This document shows positions 1 through 11,200 of a stretch of 64,000 nt of DNA, piece by piece. Position 1 is the stretch's first letter, and every line of letters begins with the position of its first letter. A program made the position numbers and the translations under genes. Below the pieces are notes generated by a model, which saw nothing but the letters and a program-made list of their open reading frames with translations, was not told the origin of the DNA and did no database searches. This stretch comes from Hexactinellida sp. DTS-2022. Taxonomy: Eukaryota; Porifera; Hexactinellida. The DNA lies in contig JAPNXP010000008.1 of NCBI GenBank assembly GCA_028753945.1, positions 2,728,001 to 2,792,000 on the forward strand, written 5' to 3'.

Positions 1-43
1 ACTCATAATATTTAGTTAAACATTTTCTATAAGTATGACTCAA

Positions 44-135
44 TCTCGCCTAGACGAAAATGAGATCAATTTGGACTAGGCGAAATTGAGACTCAATTTG
101 GACTAGGCGAAATTGAGACTCAATTTGGACTGAAA
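44..135. repeat. 27-bp tandem repeat
   Basis: A 27-bp unit containing GGACTAGGCGAAATTGAG recurs at a spacing of exactly 27 bases, with two full copies and partial copies at each edge. No gene is associated with it. Confidence 0.8.
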
Positions 136-167
136 CTCATTGTCGCCTGCGACATATATATATATAT

Positions 168-632
168 TTGTTTGTATGTTCCGAGTTGATTGAAGAAACT
201 GGACGATTTCCAAATGTGATATTTGGCATATGTGGATAGCATTTGGCACCCGCCAAGAAGTCGAGGTTTTCACTCAGAATTTCTCACACCTCAACAAGTT
301 ATGACGTAAATGGCACATTTCGTGAACCTGAAAATTCATTTAATGACATAATTCGCGCCCACTGAGAGAAAAAAATCTGAAAATTTAATAGACATGTACA
401 TTAATGGTGCGGACACGTTGGTCACACCAGATTGCCAATATGCTTACTCATTATCGCATGATGACGTATCACTAAAATTTCACATTGATAAATTTGACTA
501 TTTAGGCCTATTTACGCTTTATAATCAATGTTAGAAGTTATAAACCACACATCAACCGCGAAGCGGTTGGTGTGTGGTTGTGTACTGTACTACCGCGAAG
601 CGACCTAGCAAGCGAAGCGAGCTAGTATTAAA
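168..632 (-). repeat. Dispersed repeat R1, copy 1
   Basis: About 460 bp that recur, inverted, at 20697-21110 and in parts at 19516-19700, 35930-36060, 36890-37290 and 39010-39270. One end carries GAAGCGG/CCGCTTC hairpin motifs and finishes with a CTAGC...GCTAG inverted motif. The other end begins near TTCCGAGTTGATTGAAG. A short hairpin followed by CTAG resembles the 3' end of non-autonomous Helitrons, but no Rep/helicase is present, so the class is only a guess. The stretch 633-1115 after it shows nothing recognisable. Confidence 0.6.
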
Positions 633-1115
633 TAAATTACAAAATTAATCATCATCACAACTATTTAGACTAATTGTAGAAATGATCATCCGATAGTTTG
701 GTCATTTGGAGGCTCTAATTTCGCAATAGGCCCTGAATAATACTAATTAGACTAATTAGTAAAGAATATACATTCAATGAAATCCTATTAAATTTAGTGT
801 TTAAAAGGTGTTTAAAGCCAAATGTATAAGAATTGTGAAGGTGTGAAAATAAAATGAAAACTTAACTGGATTGATTCCATGATTAATATGAATCAATAAG
901 AAAAAGTCGGTTTAATATTGAAGAACCAAGTTACATTATAATATTTGCGATAAATTGTTTTCAAATTATAAAAAAATAGGAAATTACTAGTTGGATCTAA
1001 AATATTGAGTTAAATTAATATTATTTATATGCTGTTTTGATAAATAATATCAGAATTCAACCCCATTGGAATAAACTAATGATGAATTATTATCAAGTAT
1101 AAATGATAATTTAAC

Positions 1116-4100
1116 TCAAAATGACAAATCGAAATAATGAGAAACATATAAATCACTCAAACGTTTAGCATAACTAAGTTCCTGAGTTAATTTGAACCGT
1201 TTATAAAGAACTGGGCAATCTGTAGAAATGCAATCTTTCGCCCATGAATCCCCTTGACATGATCTACACAAGGAAATAACTGAATCCACACTCTGATTAG
1301 CAATTTGGAATCGCTTTCCTACTAAAGTATATTTTCTTTCTGGATCAGTTGCACACTGATGACATAATCCCGTATCTCCTGCTTCATCACATATAGAACA
1401 AAATTGTATATCAATAAAATTAGATAGCCCTCTCTTTACGATAGGATTTAATACGTCATAATGACTAGGTCGAAATTGTCGGGGGAGAGCGCATATCCAA
1501 GAACGCACATTTGCACCAGCCCGATCAAAGGCACGTTCTAACGACGGGATAATATGTGTATACAGATAGTAGTGAGCATGAACGTGAAGGGAAGAATCAG
1601 CTAATACTTGTTCTGGAGTTCTAATCAGGTCAATAAGAAGGCAATCAGGATTAGAGTATACGCAGACAAAGGGTACACGAGAACCTATCCTGGGTTCTGA
1701 ACGCGGGTCCTTACACATTTCGTTCTTCGCAATATGTAGTGATGGGGTCGTAATACCAGGTTTATAACCAAATATGCCCCTAAATTCACGAGCAAAAGTA
1801 AAATCTTGAATGGAAACATTTTCAGTTAAGAGTTTCGTGCATTGCTCTAATACATATTTACGTACTTGGTCCACTTCATTTGTACGAAAAAAAAGCTTCA
1901 GAGAATGCTCTAAAATCTTTGACACAATGGGACAAGTATCTCGCCTTACAGTTTCAATACCTTTTGCATCAAATTCAGGTTCATTTTGATCAGTTGTTTC
2001 GTAACTAAATCCGACGTACCGCTTTTTTGCAATTAATAGACAAGGTTGATAGACTTTTTCAAACTTGAGTTTAATTGGCTCAGGATTCATCTGTGTCACC
2101 TTCTTGGTAATATAATAACCAATTTTAAAAGATTCCTCTCTGCTCGTTCCCGGAAGTAGTATAAATAGACTGTCTGTATCCCCGTATATTACTTCACCAT
2201 GCAATTCAGGAGAGTGATTGACAAACTTAATTGCTAGTTCCAATGTCTCCCTTGCTTTAGCAACTATACTGTCACCCAATTCCACACATGGCATACGACC
2301 TGAGAAGTTTGCTTGAGTATACCCAAATGTCACATTAGCTATGTTTTTTAATCCAAGTTGTCTGGCATTTAAAATTTTCTCAATAAAAGCGTCAGATTTC
2401 TTCTTTTTCAGTGCTTGTTTCACCATAATACGAGTCTTAAGAATTTCCTCTAGCATGATAGGTAACATTCCTTTACGAATATGAGGTTTAACAAATACTA
2501 CACCGTTAGGTGAAATTGTAACATCACTTGATTTGAGGTTACCAAGAATGTGAGCTGGTATTTCTAATTCAATTGCTCCAAATGGGAAAAGCCCGTCCTT
2601 AGGTAGATACTTTAGCATTCCAAGACAAGTTGAGTAACAATAGTTGTATGCAATAATAATGGATGGATAGAGAGCTTGAAAGTCAAGTACAACTACTGGA
2701 TCTGTAAAATAGCTACTACGAGGTTCCATTACCAAGGGAGTGATAGAAGGAGCCTTCATTTTAGACCGCTGTCGGACAGAAGGCGAAACAGTTATATATT
2801 CATGTCGCTTTAGAAGTCTAATCATCATTGATTCAACCCGATACTGAGTACCTCTAGCTAACACACTATAAAACTCGATTCCAAATAGACGAGCAAGTTC
2901 ACTTGTGCGTCCTACTATATCCAATGATTCAATAATACGGATGTTAGCTTGGGCACGTAGCATATAATATTGGAGAGGGCGCCAACGATTACGAGAGGGA
3001 AAAATAGTATACCATTTGGTGAGAAAATCGTTAGAAAAATGAGTATAACGTTGATGAAGAGTGTGATATGCAACATTTTCAAATGTGTAACCGGTTAGTG
3101 CAAGTTCATGTTTACATATTCTCCAAAGGTTGATAAGAATTCTGCCCACAATATGTGGATCTGAGTAATTGTAGGAATAGGGTTTTTCTCCTAGATTGTC
3201 ACGAGGGTTTCTTCCAGGGGGTTGAGCCCGAGATAAACAAAAGGGTAAATCAATATCCAAAATGCATGCTCTTTCAATCAAATAGCCCCAAGAAAGGCGT
3301 TGATATTCATAACCAAGACAAATATCTGGATCAAACTCCAGAACTTTGCTAATGAATTCCTGAAATAAATCAATTTCTGTTATAGCATAAGTCATTATTA
3401 TATCACTGAAATTGGTAAGAGCTAGAGAGTCACTTTTTTTAAGATCTTCAATATCCCATGTGTCACTTAAGGATATTATTCCAGATATATAGATCACCTC
3501 CTGTGAATGATATTCATGTGTAGAAACATAATAACAAATAGCAAGAAGTGAGTCATATTGTGGATCTGGGAACAATTCGCATCGCGTTCGTACCAATATT
3601 TCAACGCTCATTATAGTGAGAAATTGACAAACGCGAGATTCTGTAGTGGTTACATTTCGCAATTCTTGAGAACTAAGCTTGTAGTTATATAAATTAGCGA
3701 GGGTAGGTCCTTCAATTTGTGAATAGTAGGAAAGATTTGGTTCAATTTGAGTTTGAGAGGATATTAAGAATTCATATGAGAAGTTATCTGTAGACCTCTG
3801 GTAAGAAGTTTTAGGTAAATTTTGAGAAACATTATGAATAGAATGTAAAATATCAGAAAAATCATTGATCTTAGCTGGTAAACCAGAACTGATCAAAAAA
3901 GGAATATCATCGGAAATATATGATTCATACAATATTGGAGAATTCTTTTCATCCGAAATAACTATTTTTGGAGACAAACTACTACTTCCATATAAGAGAG
4001 GAGTTGAATGAATTTTTCTCCCTGGTGAATTAATATCCATCTCTTTTGTAAAACTTATTTCTGTATCAATACTATTCTGTTTTAGGTTCAATTCAACCTT

Positions 4101-7100
4101 TGTCTGTTTATCAAGTAGAGTATTAGACAGTTGATACTCATAGTTATCTGATTCAGATTCTGATGATACACTACTGTATTTATTGCTCGATTTACTTGTA
4201 ATTACCTTGTCTTCAATACGATCAACTGAAGAGTCATTAACTATGGAATTGGAAGGGCTCAGAGTAGATTGACTAGATAATAACCCTGACGATGATAGTG
4301 GAGAATTGAGAGGGGAATTCGAGTGGGATACCTGGTAAGCAGCTAAACGTTCTGAATTTTCGGATATAGGAGAGACAGTGAGGTGATAGTCATTAGGTTC
4401 TACTGAAATTGATCTATTATTATGGTGAACTTGTTGTTCAGTAGTTGCATGTTGTACTATTGGATTAGGTATATTATCAAGTTGAGTGCAACATAAATTC
4501 GGATTGTCATTGTTGGCGACTTGTAACTGAACGGTTATTTCTCTGTCACAATCATGTTCAGTGGTTTGTAAAATATTTAGTTTAGAAGCGGGTTCTTCAG
4601 ACAGATCACTAGCAGGAGACCAAACAGATTGAGATAGGTTAAGCATAGTATTCAAAGGGACTTCAAAGATACTGTTAACTTCTGACAAAGAATTATCAAC
4701 ATGTGGGGAGTAAGAAGTTTCCTTTGCTTCTCCATCATATAATTTTCCACTTGGAGATATATAACCATTAGAAAACTCGTCAGAAGATTCATTGGAGTTA
4801 GAATGAGAACAATTTACAGTCATTCCTAAAACGTATTCCTCACTTAACAAAGTATCACGATCAATACCTTGATTTTCATTAAAAGTCAGTAAATTCTCTG
4901 GACTATTGGGCACCAAGACATTTTGATCAAAACTAACAATATTATTATTATTATCAACTGGATTACTTGAATCTTCCTGTGTAATAATAGTGCTATTAGA
5001 GACAATCCCATCCATAGTATCCTCAAATAAACAATTTTCCAAAGGTCTAGAAAACTTGGTTAGTTGGCCTAGTGGTCCTTCTACCGGAAGAGGAATAACC
5101 TGGTTTGTTTCTACTTGTCGCTGTACTACATCAATAGGTGGACAGTGAATATCATTAATTAGCTGAGAAGTAGATATTTCTTCTTGAGGATTCTCTCCTT
5201 TTGGAAAATTATTATCAGAATTCACAACCGAAACTAAAGTGTCGGATACAATCGTATTAGTAATACTTTTTGGTGCATGAAAAACCACTGTGGAGGTGGC
5301 TGGAGTGGAGTTATCTTCATGAATGACTTGCAATTCGTTAAGTATTGGATGGGGTCTGAAAGAAGGATTAGTAATGTCAAGACGAGTTATCTTTAAGATA
5401 GGATGTTTACGGAATGGTAAAATTAGGTTACTTGGCAAGTTATATTTTAAACTAAGCGAAACTCTCGGAATACTAATGCTGAGAGGACTATTATACAGTT
5501 CATTAACTTCGGGAAGTTCAATTGTTTCTGGAGATAAGTCAATTGATACTGACCCTAAAATATCTCTTGGAGTTGAAATCGTGTTTGAAATACTCAACTT
5601 TGACTTTGAAACTGAAACCTTTTTTCTAGTATGAGACTGCGATTTATTCCTTTTTCTAGAACCATTTCCATCCAGCTGGAATGGAGGTGTATAGGAGGGT
5701 AGTTTTTGTGTCTTGGCAACCTCAAGGTTAATTGAAAAAGGTTGAGATAAATGATAGGATTCAACAAACATATTCTCAAAAAGAGAGTAGTGTATTTCTT
5801 CTTCAAATGTAATTCCATTGCTCAATATATTCCCTTGATGTTCAGAAGGTAACAGTGGTAAAGAGGCTGCAATAAACCCATCTTTTATAAGGGTCAGGTT
5901 AAAAGAATTAGTAGAATTTAGTAGTGTAGATTTATTGAATTCCAAATCTGGAATAATGTTGTTCAAGAAAGTATCGTTAAACATGGACTCTGAAATAGAA
6001 CTCATTTGCGTGGATGAGACAACTATCAAGTGACCGTCTACATTAACTTGTCTACCTATTTCACTTTGCGTACCCATATCAAGTTCAGTGAGTAAGGAAA
6101 TAATCCTGTTTTCATCAGCAGCTATTAAATTGGGGTGTGAAAGTAGGAGTGAGGTGTTCGCAGCTTCCTTTTCAGGCAGCTGACTAGTAGACAAACTGTA
6201 TATAGGAACAGAATAATCTCCCTCCCGAACATTTTCCATTCTTTCATGTAACACAGCCTCAAATTGAGCCAAAAATTGCACCTCACTGGAAAAATATTCC
6301 ACATTCCTCTCAACTTCCAATGGTAGTGTGATTTCAGGAGACAGGCCATCCAGTTTCCGTCTCTGCCTTTCATCTTCCCATAATACTGCTAACCCTGGGT
6401 TTTCAGATGTTGAAAATAGAGAAGGATTGAGGATTGAATGGTAGTGGCTGTCTAATTCGAGATCGCAGTTAGAGTGCCTAGACTCAGCGTGAAGCATTTC
6501 CTGGGGTAGAGAGGAGAGTGTCCAGATCCTAGTAGAGAAGGTTGAAGTATGCTCATCAGAGGGAGCATAAAGAAGTTCGTCAGCATCGTCTGGAGAGAAC
6601 CTGAATTGCAACTCGGCTAAGTAAATTAGGCTCATTCCGTATAGATTGTAGTCGATCATGAACTGTAGAGGGAATGGTATGTGCGCTTCATGAGGTTGCA
6701 GAGGTGTCTTCATAACTGCTCCAGTTAACAAAATATCAGCTAACATACGTATATTCAGAGGATCGTAAAGGAATATTTGAAGAAAAATGCGTTTAGTAGG
6801 ATGATAGCCATAGAAAGGTTTAGCAGCAACAATCTTAATATTATAAACATGATGTGAGTTTAAATTGGAAGCTGTAAGTCCTTGGTTAATTGAAGTGTCT
6901 ATACTTTTGCTAAGCTCTCCAATCCAATTTGGAGAGGGGTCCACACCGGCAGGCAGTGGAATATAGAGGTATGGGAAAACACCATGGACGTGCAGACAAG
7001 TACTTTGTCCTGTTGGTGTGGGACCGAATATCCTTATCACCGGAACCTTTTTAATAGATGAATTAGAGAGATAGCAGTAGGATGGATCATATTCTTTAAG

Positions 7101-7184
7101 TGGTTCACAGAGGTACCAGTCTATATCCACTATTTTCTGAGCGTATAATATTGAAGTAATGTCACACTGTTCCGGGTTATCCAT
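1116..7184 (-). CDS. REV3L: DNA polymerase zeta catalytic subunit
   Basis: Family B polymerase that extends from mismatched or damaged primer ends in translesion synthesis; it normally works with REV7 and the POLD2/POLD3 subunits in the nucleus. The 2022-residue frame has the REV3-specific N terminus (KKVPVIRIFGPTPTGQ, then LHVHGVFPYLYIP), a long Ser/Asn-rich middle (about 400-1130) and an exonuclease-like region starting near residue 1190. The polymerase motifs are in order: DFQALYPSII near 1497, the KNIANVTFGYTQANFSGR motif B near 1600, and YGDTDSLF near 1665. Two C-terminal cysteine clusters follow (CSICDEAG...CHQC near 1930; CRSC...CISTDC near 1975, the second being the probable Fe-S site). 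Yeast Rev3 is about 1500 residues and the human protein about 3130, so this is intermediate, with both ends present. The Met at 7184 begins the conserved N terminus. There are no introns, which is odd for an animal gene next to one with very large introns. The identity is near certain. Confidence 0.97.
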   Translation of the reverse strand: MDNPEQCDITSILYAQKIVDIDWYLCEPLKEYDPSYCYLSNSSIKKVPVIRIFGPTPTGQSTCLHVHGVFPYLYIPLPAGVDPSPNWIGELSKSIDTSINQGLTASNLNSHHVYNIKIVAAKPFYGYHPTKRIFLQIFLYDPLNIRMLADILLTGAVMKTPLQPHEAHIPFPLQFMIDYNLYGMSLIYLAELQFRFSPDDADELLYAPSDEHTSTFSTRIWTLSSLPQEMLHAESRHSNCDLELDSHYHSILNPSLFSTSENPGLAVLWEDERQRRKLDGLSPEITLPLEVERNVEYFSSEVQFLAQFEAVLHERMENVREGDYSVPIYSLSTSQLPEKEAANTSLLLSHPNLIAADENRIISLLTELDMGTQSEIGRQVNVDGHLIVVSSTQMSSISESMFNDTFLNNIIPDLEFNKSTLLNSTNSFNLTLIKDGFIAASLPLLPSEHQGNILSNGITFEEEIHYSLFENMFVESYHLSQPFSINLEVAKTQKLPSYTPPFQLDGNGSRKRNKSQSHTRKKVSVSKSKLSISNTISTPRDILGSVSIDLSPETIELPEVNELYNSPLSISIPRVSLSLKYNLPSNLILPFRKHPILKITRLDITNPSFRPHPILNELQVIHEDNSTPATSTVVFHAPKSITNTIVSDTLVSVVNSDNNFPKGENPQEEISTSQLINDIHCPPIDVVQRQVETNQVIPLPVEGPLGQLTKFSRPLENCLFEDTMDGIVSNSTIITQEDSSNPVDNNNNIVSFDQNVLVPNSPENLLTFNENQGIDRDTLLSEEYVLGMTVNCSHSNSNESSDEFSNGYISPSGKLYDGEAKETSYSPHVDNSLSEVNSIFEVPLNTMLNLSQSVWSPASDLSEEPASKLNILQTTEHDCDREITVQLQVANNDNPNLCCTQLDNIPNPIVQHATTEQQVHHNNRSISVEPNDYHLTVSPISENSERLAAYQVSHSNSPLNSPLSSSGLLSSQSTLSPSNSIVNDSSVDRIEDKVITSKSSNKYSSVSSESESDNYEYQLSNTLLDKQTKVELNLKQNSIDTEISFTKEMDINSPGRKIHSTPLLYGSSSLSPKIVISDEKNSPILYESYISDDIPFLISSGLPAKINDFSDILHSIHNVSQNLPKTSYQRSTDNFSYEFLISSQTQIEPNLSYYSQIEGPTLANLYNYKLSSQELRNVTTTESRVCQFLTIMSVEILVRTRCELFPDPQYDSLLAICYYVSTHEYHSQEVIYISGIISLSDTWDIEDLKKSDSLALTNFSDIIMTYAITEIDLFQEFISKVLEFDPDICLGYEYQRLSWGYLIERACILDIDLPFCLSRAQPPGRNPRDNLGEKPYSYNYSDPHIVGRILINLWRICKHELALTGYTFENVAYHTLHQRYTHFSNDFLTKWYTIFPSRNRWRPLQYYMLRAQANIRIIESLDIVGRTSELARLFGIEFYSVLARGTQYRVESMMIRLLKRHEYITVSPSVRQRSKMKAPSITPLVMEPRSSYFTDPVVVLDFQALYPSIIIAYNYCYSTCLGMLKYLPKDGLFPFGAIELEIPAHILGNLKSSDVTISPNGVVFVKPHIRKGMLPIMLEEILKTRIMVKQALKKKKSDAFIEKILNARQLGLKNIANVTFGYTQANFSGRMPCVELGDSIVAKARETLELAIKFVNHSPELHGEVIYGDTDSLFILLPGTSREESFKIGYYITKKVTQMNPEPIKLKFEKVYQPCLLIAKKRYVGFSYETTDQNEPEFDAKGIETVRRDTCPIVSKILEHSLKLFFRTNEVDQVRKYVLEQCTKLLTENVSIQDFTFAREFRGIFGYKPGITTPSLHIAKNEMCKDPRSEPRIGSRVPFVCVYSNPDCLLIDLIRTPEQVLADSSLHVHAHYYLYTHIIPSLERAFDRAGANVRSWICALPRQFRPSHYDVLNPIVKRGLSNFIDIQFCSICDEAGDTGLCHQCATDPERKYTLVGKRFQIANQSVDSVISLCRSCQGDSWAKDCISTDCPVLYKRFKLTQELSYAKRLSDLYVSHYFDLSF

Positions 7185-7279
7185 TGAAAATTCTAGAAGC
7201 TAATTACTGCAATAAGTATAAATTATTATATCAGTAAATATTATAAAAAAAGAATTTGAACGTACTATGATAGAAATTT

Positions 7280-7650
7280 CAGGCATGGGGTCAAGCCCCA
7301 AAGGGCTTAAGCCCATTTTTGAGAGGGCTTAAATCCGGACTTAAGTCCTCCTTTAATAAAAGGGCTTAAGTCCGGACTTGGACTTAAGCCCTTTATAGAT
7401 GAGCTTCAAGCCCTTTTCAAGCCCTTTTTCAAGCTCTTTTCAAGGCACTTATTCAATAAAATACGGTATGGATTTCTAAATAATTAGAGTAAAAGACTTA
7501 AGTCCGGACTTAAGCCCTATATTAAGGGCTTGAGCTTGGACTTAAGCCCTTTTTGAAAAAGGGCTTAGAAAAAGGGCTCGGGCTTAAGCCCTTCTGATAA
7601 GGGATGGGCTTGGACTTAAGCCCTTTTGAAAGGGCTTGACCCCATGTCTG
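7280..7650. mobile_element. hAT-like MITE built of GGCTTAAG repeats
   Basis: The ends are inverted repeats, CAGGCATGGGGTCAAGCC and GGCTTGACCCCATGTCTG. The interior is almost entirely GGGCTTAAG/TCCGGACTTAAG motifs. The flanks share GATAGAA, but on the left it is offset by three bases, so the target duplication is imperfect. The element lies between the SUN gene's last exon and REV3L. Confidence 0.7.
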
Positions 7651-7849
7651 GATAGAATATACAAATTTGATACTATCAAAGTTATAGCACATAAATTTAT
7701 TCAAAAGGGAGTGAATCTATTAATAAATAACAGCTTCTACCTAAGCTTGGTTATTGAAAATTGGATTGTTTCAGTGTTTGAAGGAGAGAAATAATAAGTA
7801 CACATATAATCATTTTAATGATCCAAATAGTAATAGTTAGCAAAGTTAA

Positions 7850-8214
7850 TCAATGGACAGAGAGAGATCCATGTAACCGAACCCTGTAGATGCATGTTAG
7901 ATTAATGTGGCCATGATTTGATAAAAATTCAATTTGGAATATTGAAAATCTTTTATTTAGAGAAGAATTTGGTATGGCAAAAGTTTGGAAAGGAAACGGA
8001 GAGTATTTTTTAAAACTGAAAGTTCCGAGATTAATTCCGTTTCCTTCAAGAAAGGATATACCATGTACTATGAAATCTTTTGGAGCACTAGAACGACTTC
8101 CATCATCAGTTAACTCGTTAGGTACATGGTCAATTGTAATGTTTTGAAGGAGTATTTGGTGAGTTAATTTTAATCCCAGTAGTCCTCTACTCCCGGAGAA
8201 AGGCCAACAGCTCC
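7850..8214 (-). CDS. SUN gene exon 4 (C-terminal half of SUN domain)
   Basis: The acceptor AG is at 8216-8215 and the stop codon is TGA at 7852-7850. The first two bases complete a Gly codon begun in exon 3. The exon encodes SCWPFSGSRG, then SAPKDFIVHG, and ends with TCIYRVRLHG plus five residues, matching the end of SUN1/2 domains. Confidence 0.9.
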
Positions 8215-11200
8215 CTATTAAATCAAATAATAAATTTAATTAATATAATAAATTAATCACTATCACATACAAAAAGATACCTACATAATATAATGATCTG
8301 ATAGAAACTCATAGCCAAAAACTAAATTATTTGAATGGCGGAAAGTTGGTCGCGGGAAACATTTATATGACTAACTTCAATAATATTTTACATAATGAGA
8401 TTATTAACACTTAAAACATTATTATGTAATGTACTCAATATCCCAAAAAATAACAAGTTAAGCATATAAAATGTACTATCAATGAATAGGAGGTTATCCA
8501 TTACGGATATTTCTGTACTAGCCTAGTTTAATAGGCATGAGTTATTATTCATTTTAGGAAATATATGTTAACCTGGCAACCGAGGAATGTGTCAACATTC
8601 CATTTATAATCTCGATATATTTTATTCAAATAGTTTTGAGTAATACTATGTAGTAATTTTGAACATTTATAACGCGATTAAGTATGTTAAAAGCAGGCTA
8701 AAAAACCCGATAATTCGCATCAAAAATTAAGCTAACGCCATCATCAGATGATGCCATATCATAATTCTGAAGGGTGATATGTATACCTTGATACCATATT
8801 CCTATATAGTTGTAATACATTTTTCAGGTCTATCATTACTAATTATTGGGATAAATCAGATTTTCAAAGGAAAACTGGACACTTATTTTTTCGATGTTTA
8901 TGCAGCATGTCTAGCTGTATTTAAAGTAGGATATGATCTGAGATAAAGAGCCACTTTAGGGAGGATGCCATAGTTTAGGCTTACAAGTAAATCCGGTAAG
9001 AATATAAATTTAACATTCCCTCATTTTATTGTAGCTAATAATATTGGGTTACTTTTTATGTAACATAAATCCTTACTGGGTTAACGTTAGCGGTAAGAGA
9101 AGGGAGTATTAAAAAAATTCCGTTTAAAACAAAATGGCTTTTAATTAGTATTTTACTTGACAAATTCCAAACATTATAATGAAACTTTGAGGTTAAACTT
9201 GTAAATTAATTAATTCTAAGAAATCATCTAAGAATCCCCTGAGTACGTATTTAAAATGAGAACGTTTAACGAAAAATCTTAAACAAATTCAAAATTTTAG
9301 ACTTAGAAGTGAGCTAATAATCAATATTTGTAAATAAATCCCCATGTATAGATGAGAACCAAACAGGGAATGAAAGGTTCACGAACGGACAGAATTGACG
9401 CAATTCAGTTCATCTTAAATTGACGCACGTTCAGTTCGTTCAAGTTCACCTCCTAACTTCAGCTCCACCAGCGTTCGTTCAGTTCGTTCACGGGCTAACC
9501 CGCGTTCGTTCAATCCGTTCAATCCGTTCAATCCGTTCAATTCGTTTAGTTCAGTTCGTTCAGTGTACAGTAAGTGGTACGAACTATTCCGTTTATGATA
9601 GACTGTTCGGTCCTCCAAACTGTTATTGAAGTTCAGGTTAAGAAGCTAGAATCTAAGCTAACAGACATGAGTCCACTAGGGATGTCCGGAATTAGCACTT
9701 TTGCAGTCACCTATTATATTTAATGGGTCTATATTTATAATTTATCTTTATTCAGTTTAGTTCGTTCAGTTCAGTTCGTTCAATCCGTTCAATTCGTTCA
9801 ATTCAGTTCGTTCAGTTCGTTCAATTCGTTCAATCTCCGTTCGGAAACCGTTGGCGTTCGTTCAGTTCGTTCACCGTGAATCCCTTAAATGCCCGGCGTT
9901 CAGTTCGTTCAGTTCAAGTTCAATAAGTTCGTTCGTGAACCTTTCATTCCCTGGAACCAAAGTTTAGTTATGCACAAGACTTTACATAATCTGTTATCGA
10001 ATACTAAGTAATGGCTTTATCTGAGATGACTTATAATATACTTCTTTCCAAAATGGCATTAAGTGTTACAAGTTCGGAACGATTTTCTACAAGGACATTG
10101 GTTGTTTTTGCAATTGGTAAATCTACAGAAAGAACCTTCTTGTACTTCTAAAGAGGCACTCCTCAGCGCACATGTGCAACAGTTGTTTTTGGGATATCCC
10201 ATGCAGAGTTGCACGCGGGTCGGTTCAGCCCGAAAACCGCGGGCCGTGCGGGCAGAAAACTATTTTGCGGCCCGCGAGGGCCGTTTGAATTGTCACGATT
10301 TACCAATTGGAAATACATAAAGTAAGAAGACTAATTTTTCCCTTATTCATCAGTTTTCACACAAGGATTCCCTAATTATCCTCTTGACCTGAAACATAGC
10401 CTACTATATACAGGCCATTTCACTGATTTGGACCAGGGATAAGTTAAAGGTGGGTTTATTTTTCTAACTGTAACCAATTACTTGATTAAAACTAGACTCG
10501 TTATATCACCTACACATATCAAAGTATTATATATGGTTCATAGTTGTATCCGAACATAAATTCAAGCTCAAGTATATTATTACATGCAAACTAGATAATA
10601 GGATTATGAAAACTAAGCAAATGTTTAGAGGAATTTCTTAGAAGTTTCTTTGGGGCAGGTAGTAGGAACATTATGGCTTTTTGCATTGTTACTGTTAAGT
10701 AAGAATTGATACTGTTGTTAAAATATAAAGTAATAAATTGATTTTCCTTCTGTACTAAGCAATCTATACACTCATCAACGAAGTCTTCGCACTTTTCACT
10801 ATCGAGTTTTAGGAGATGGAGTTGCCTGAATCCGATTGAAAACATAATTGTAAACACTTTCCAAGGTGTAAACACCACATTTAGCACGTAATTGGAAGGG
10901 CCATTTTAAGCTTCCACGATCAAAAAGGCCAATCAAGGCAAAAGCTAAAATCCGGGTCTTCAATTTCCATTTTCAGTGAGTACTGAACAACAATCGGGGT
11001 ACAAATCTGAGATTTTATACAATTTCTTTAATAAGAAAGTCAGCATATCCTCCGATAAAAGCTAGAGGTTTGTCTTGAGAATGAATTCAGGGAAAAACTT
11101 CAAAAGAGTGCCCACATACACAAATGTGTGAAGTCAAAATTCTCAGGATGGCTGCGATAAAGATCATCTTCTTGGGTTTCGAAGCTGCTGATAAATTCCA

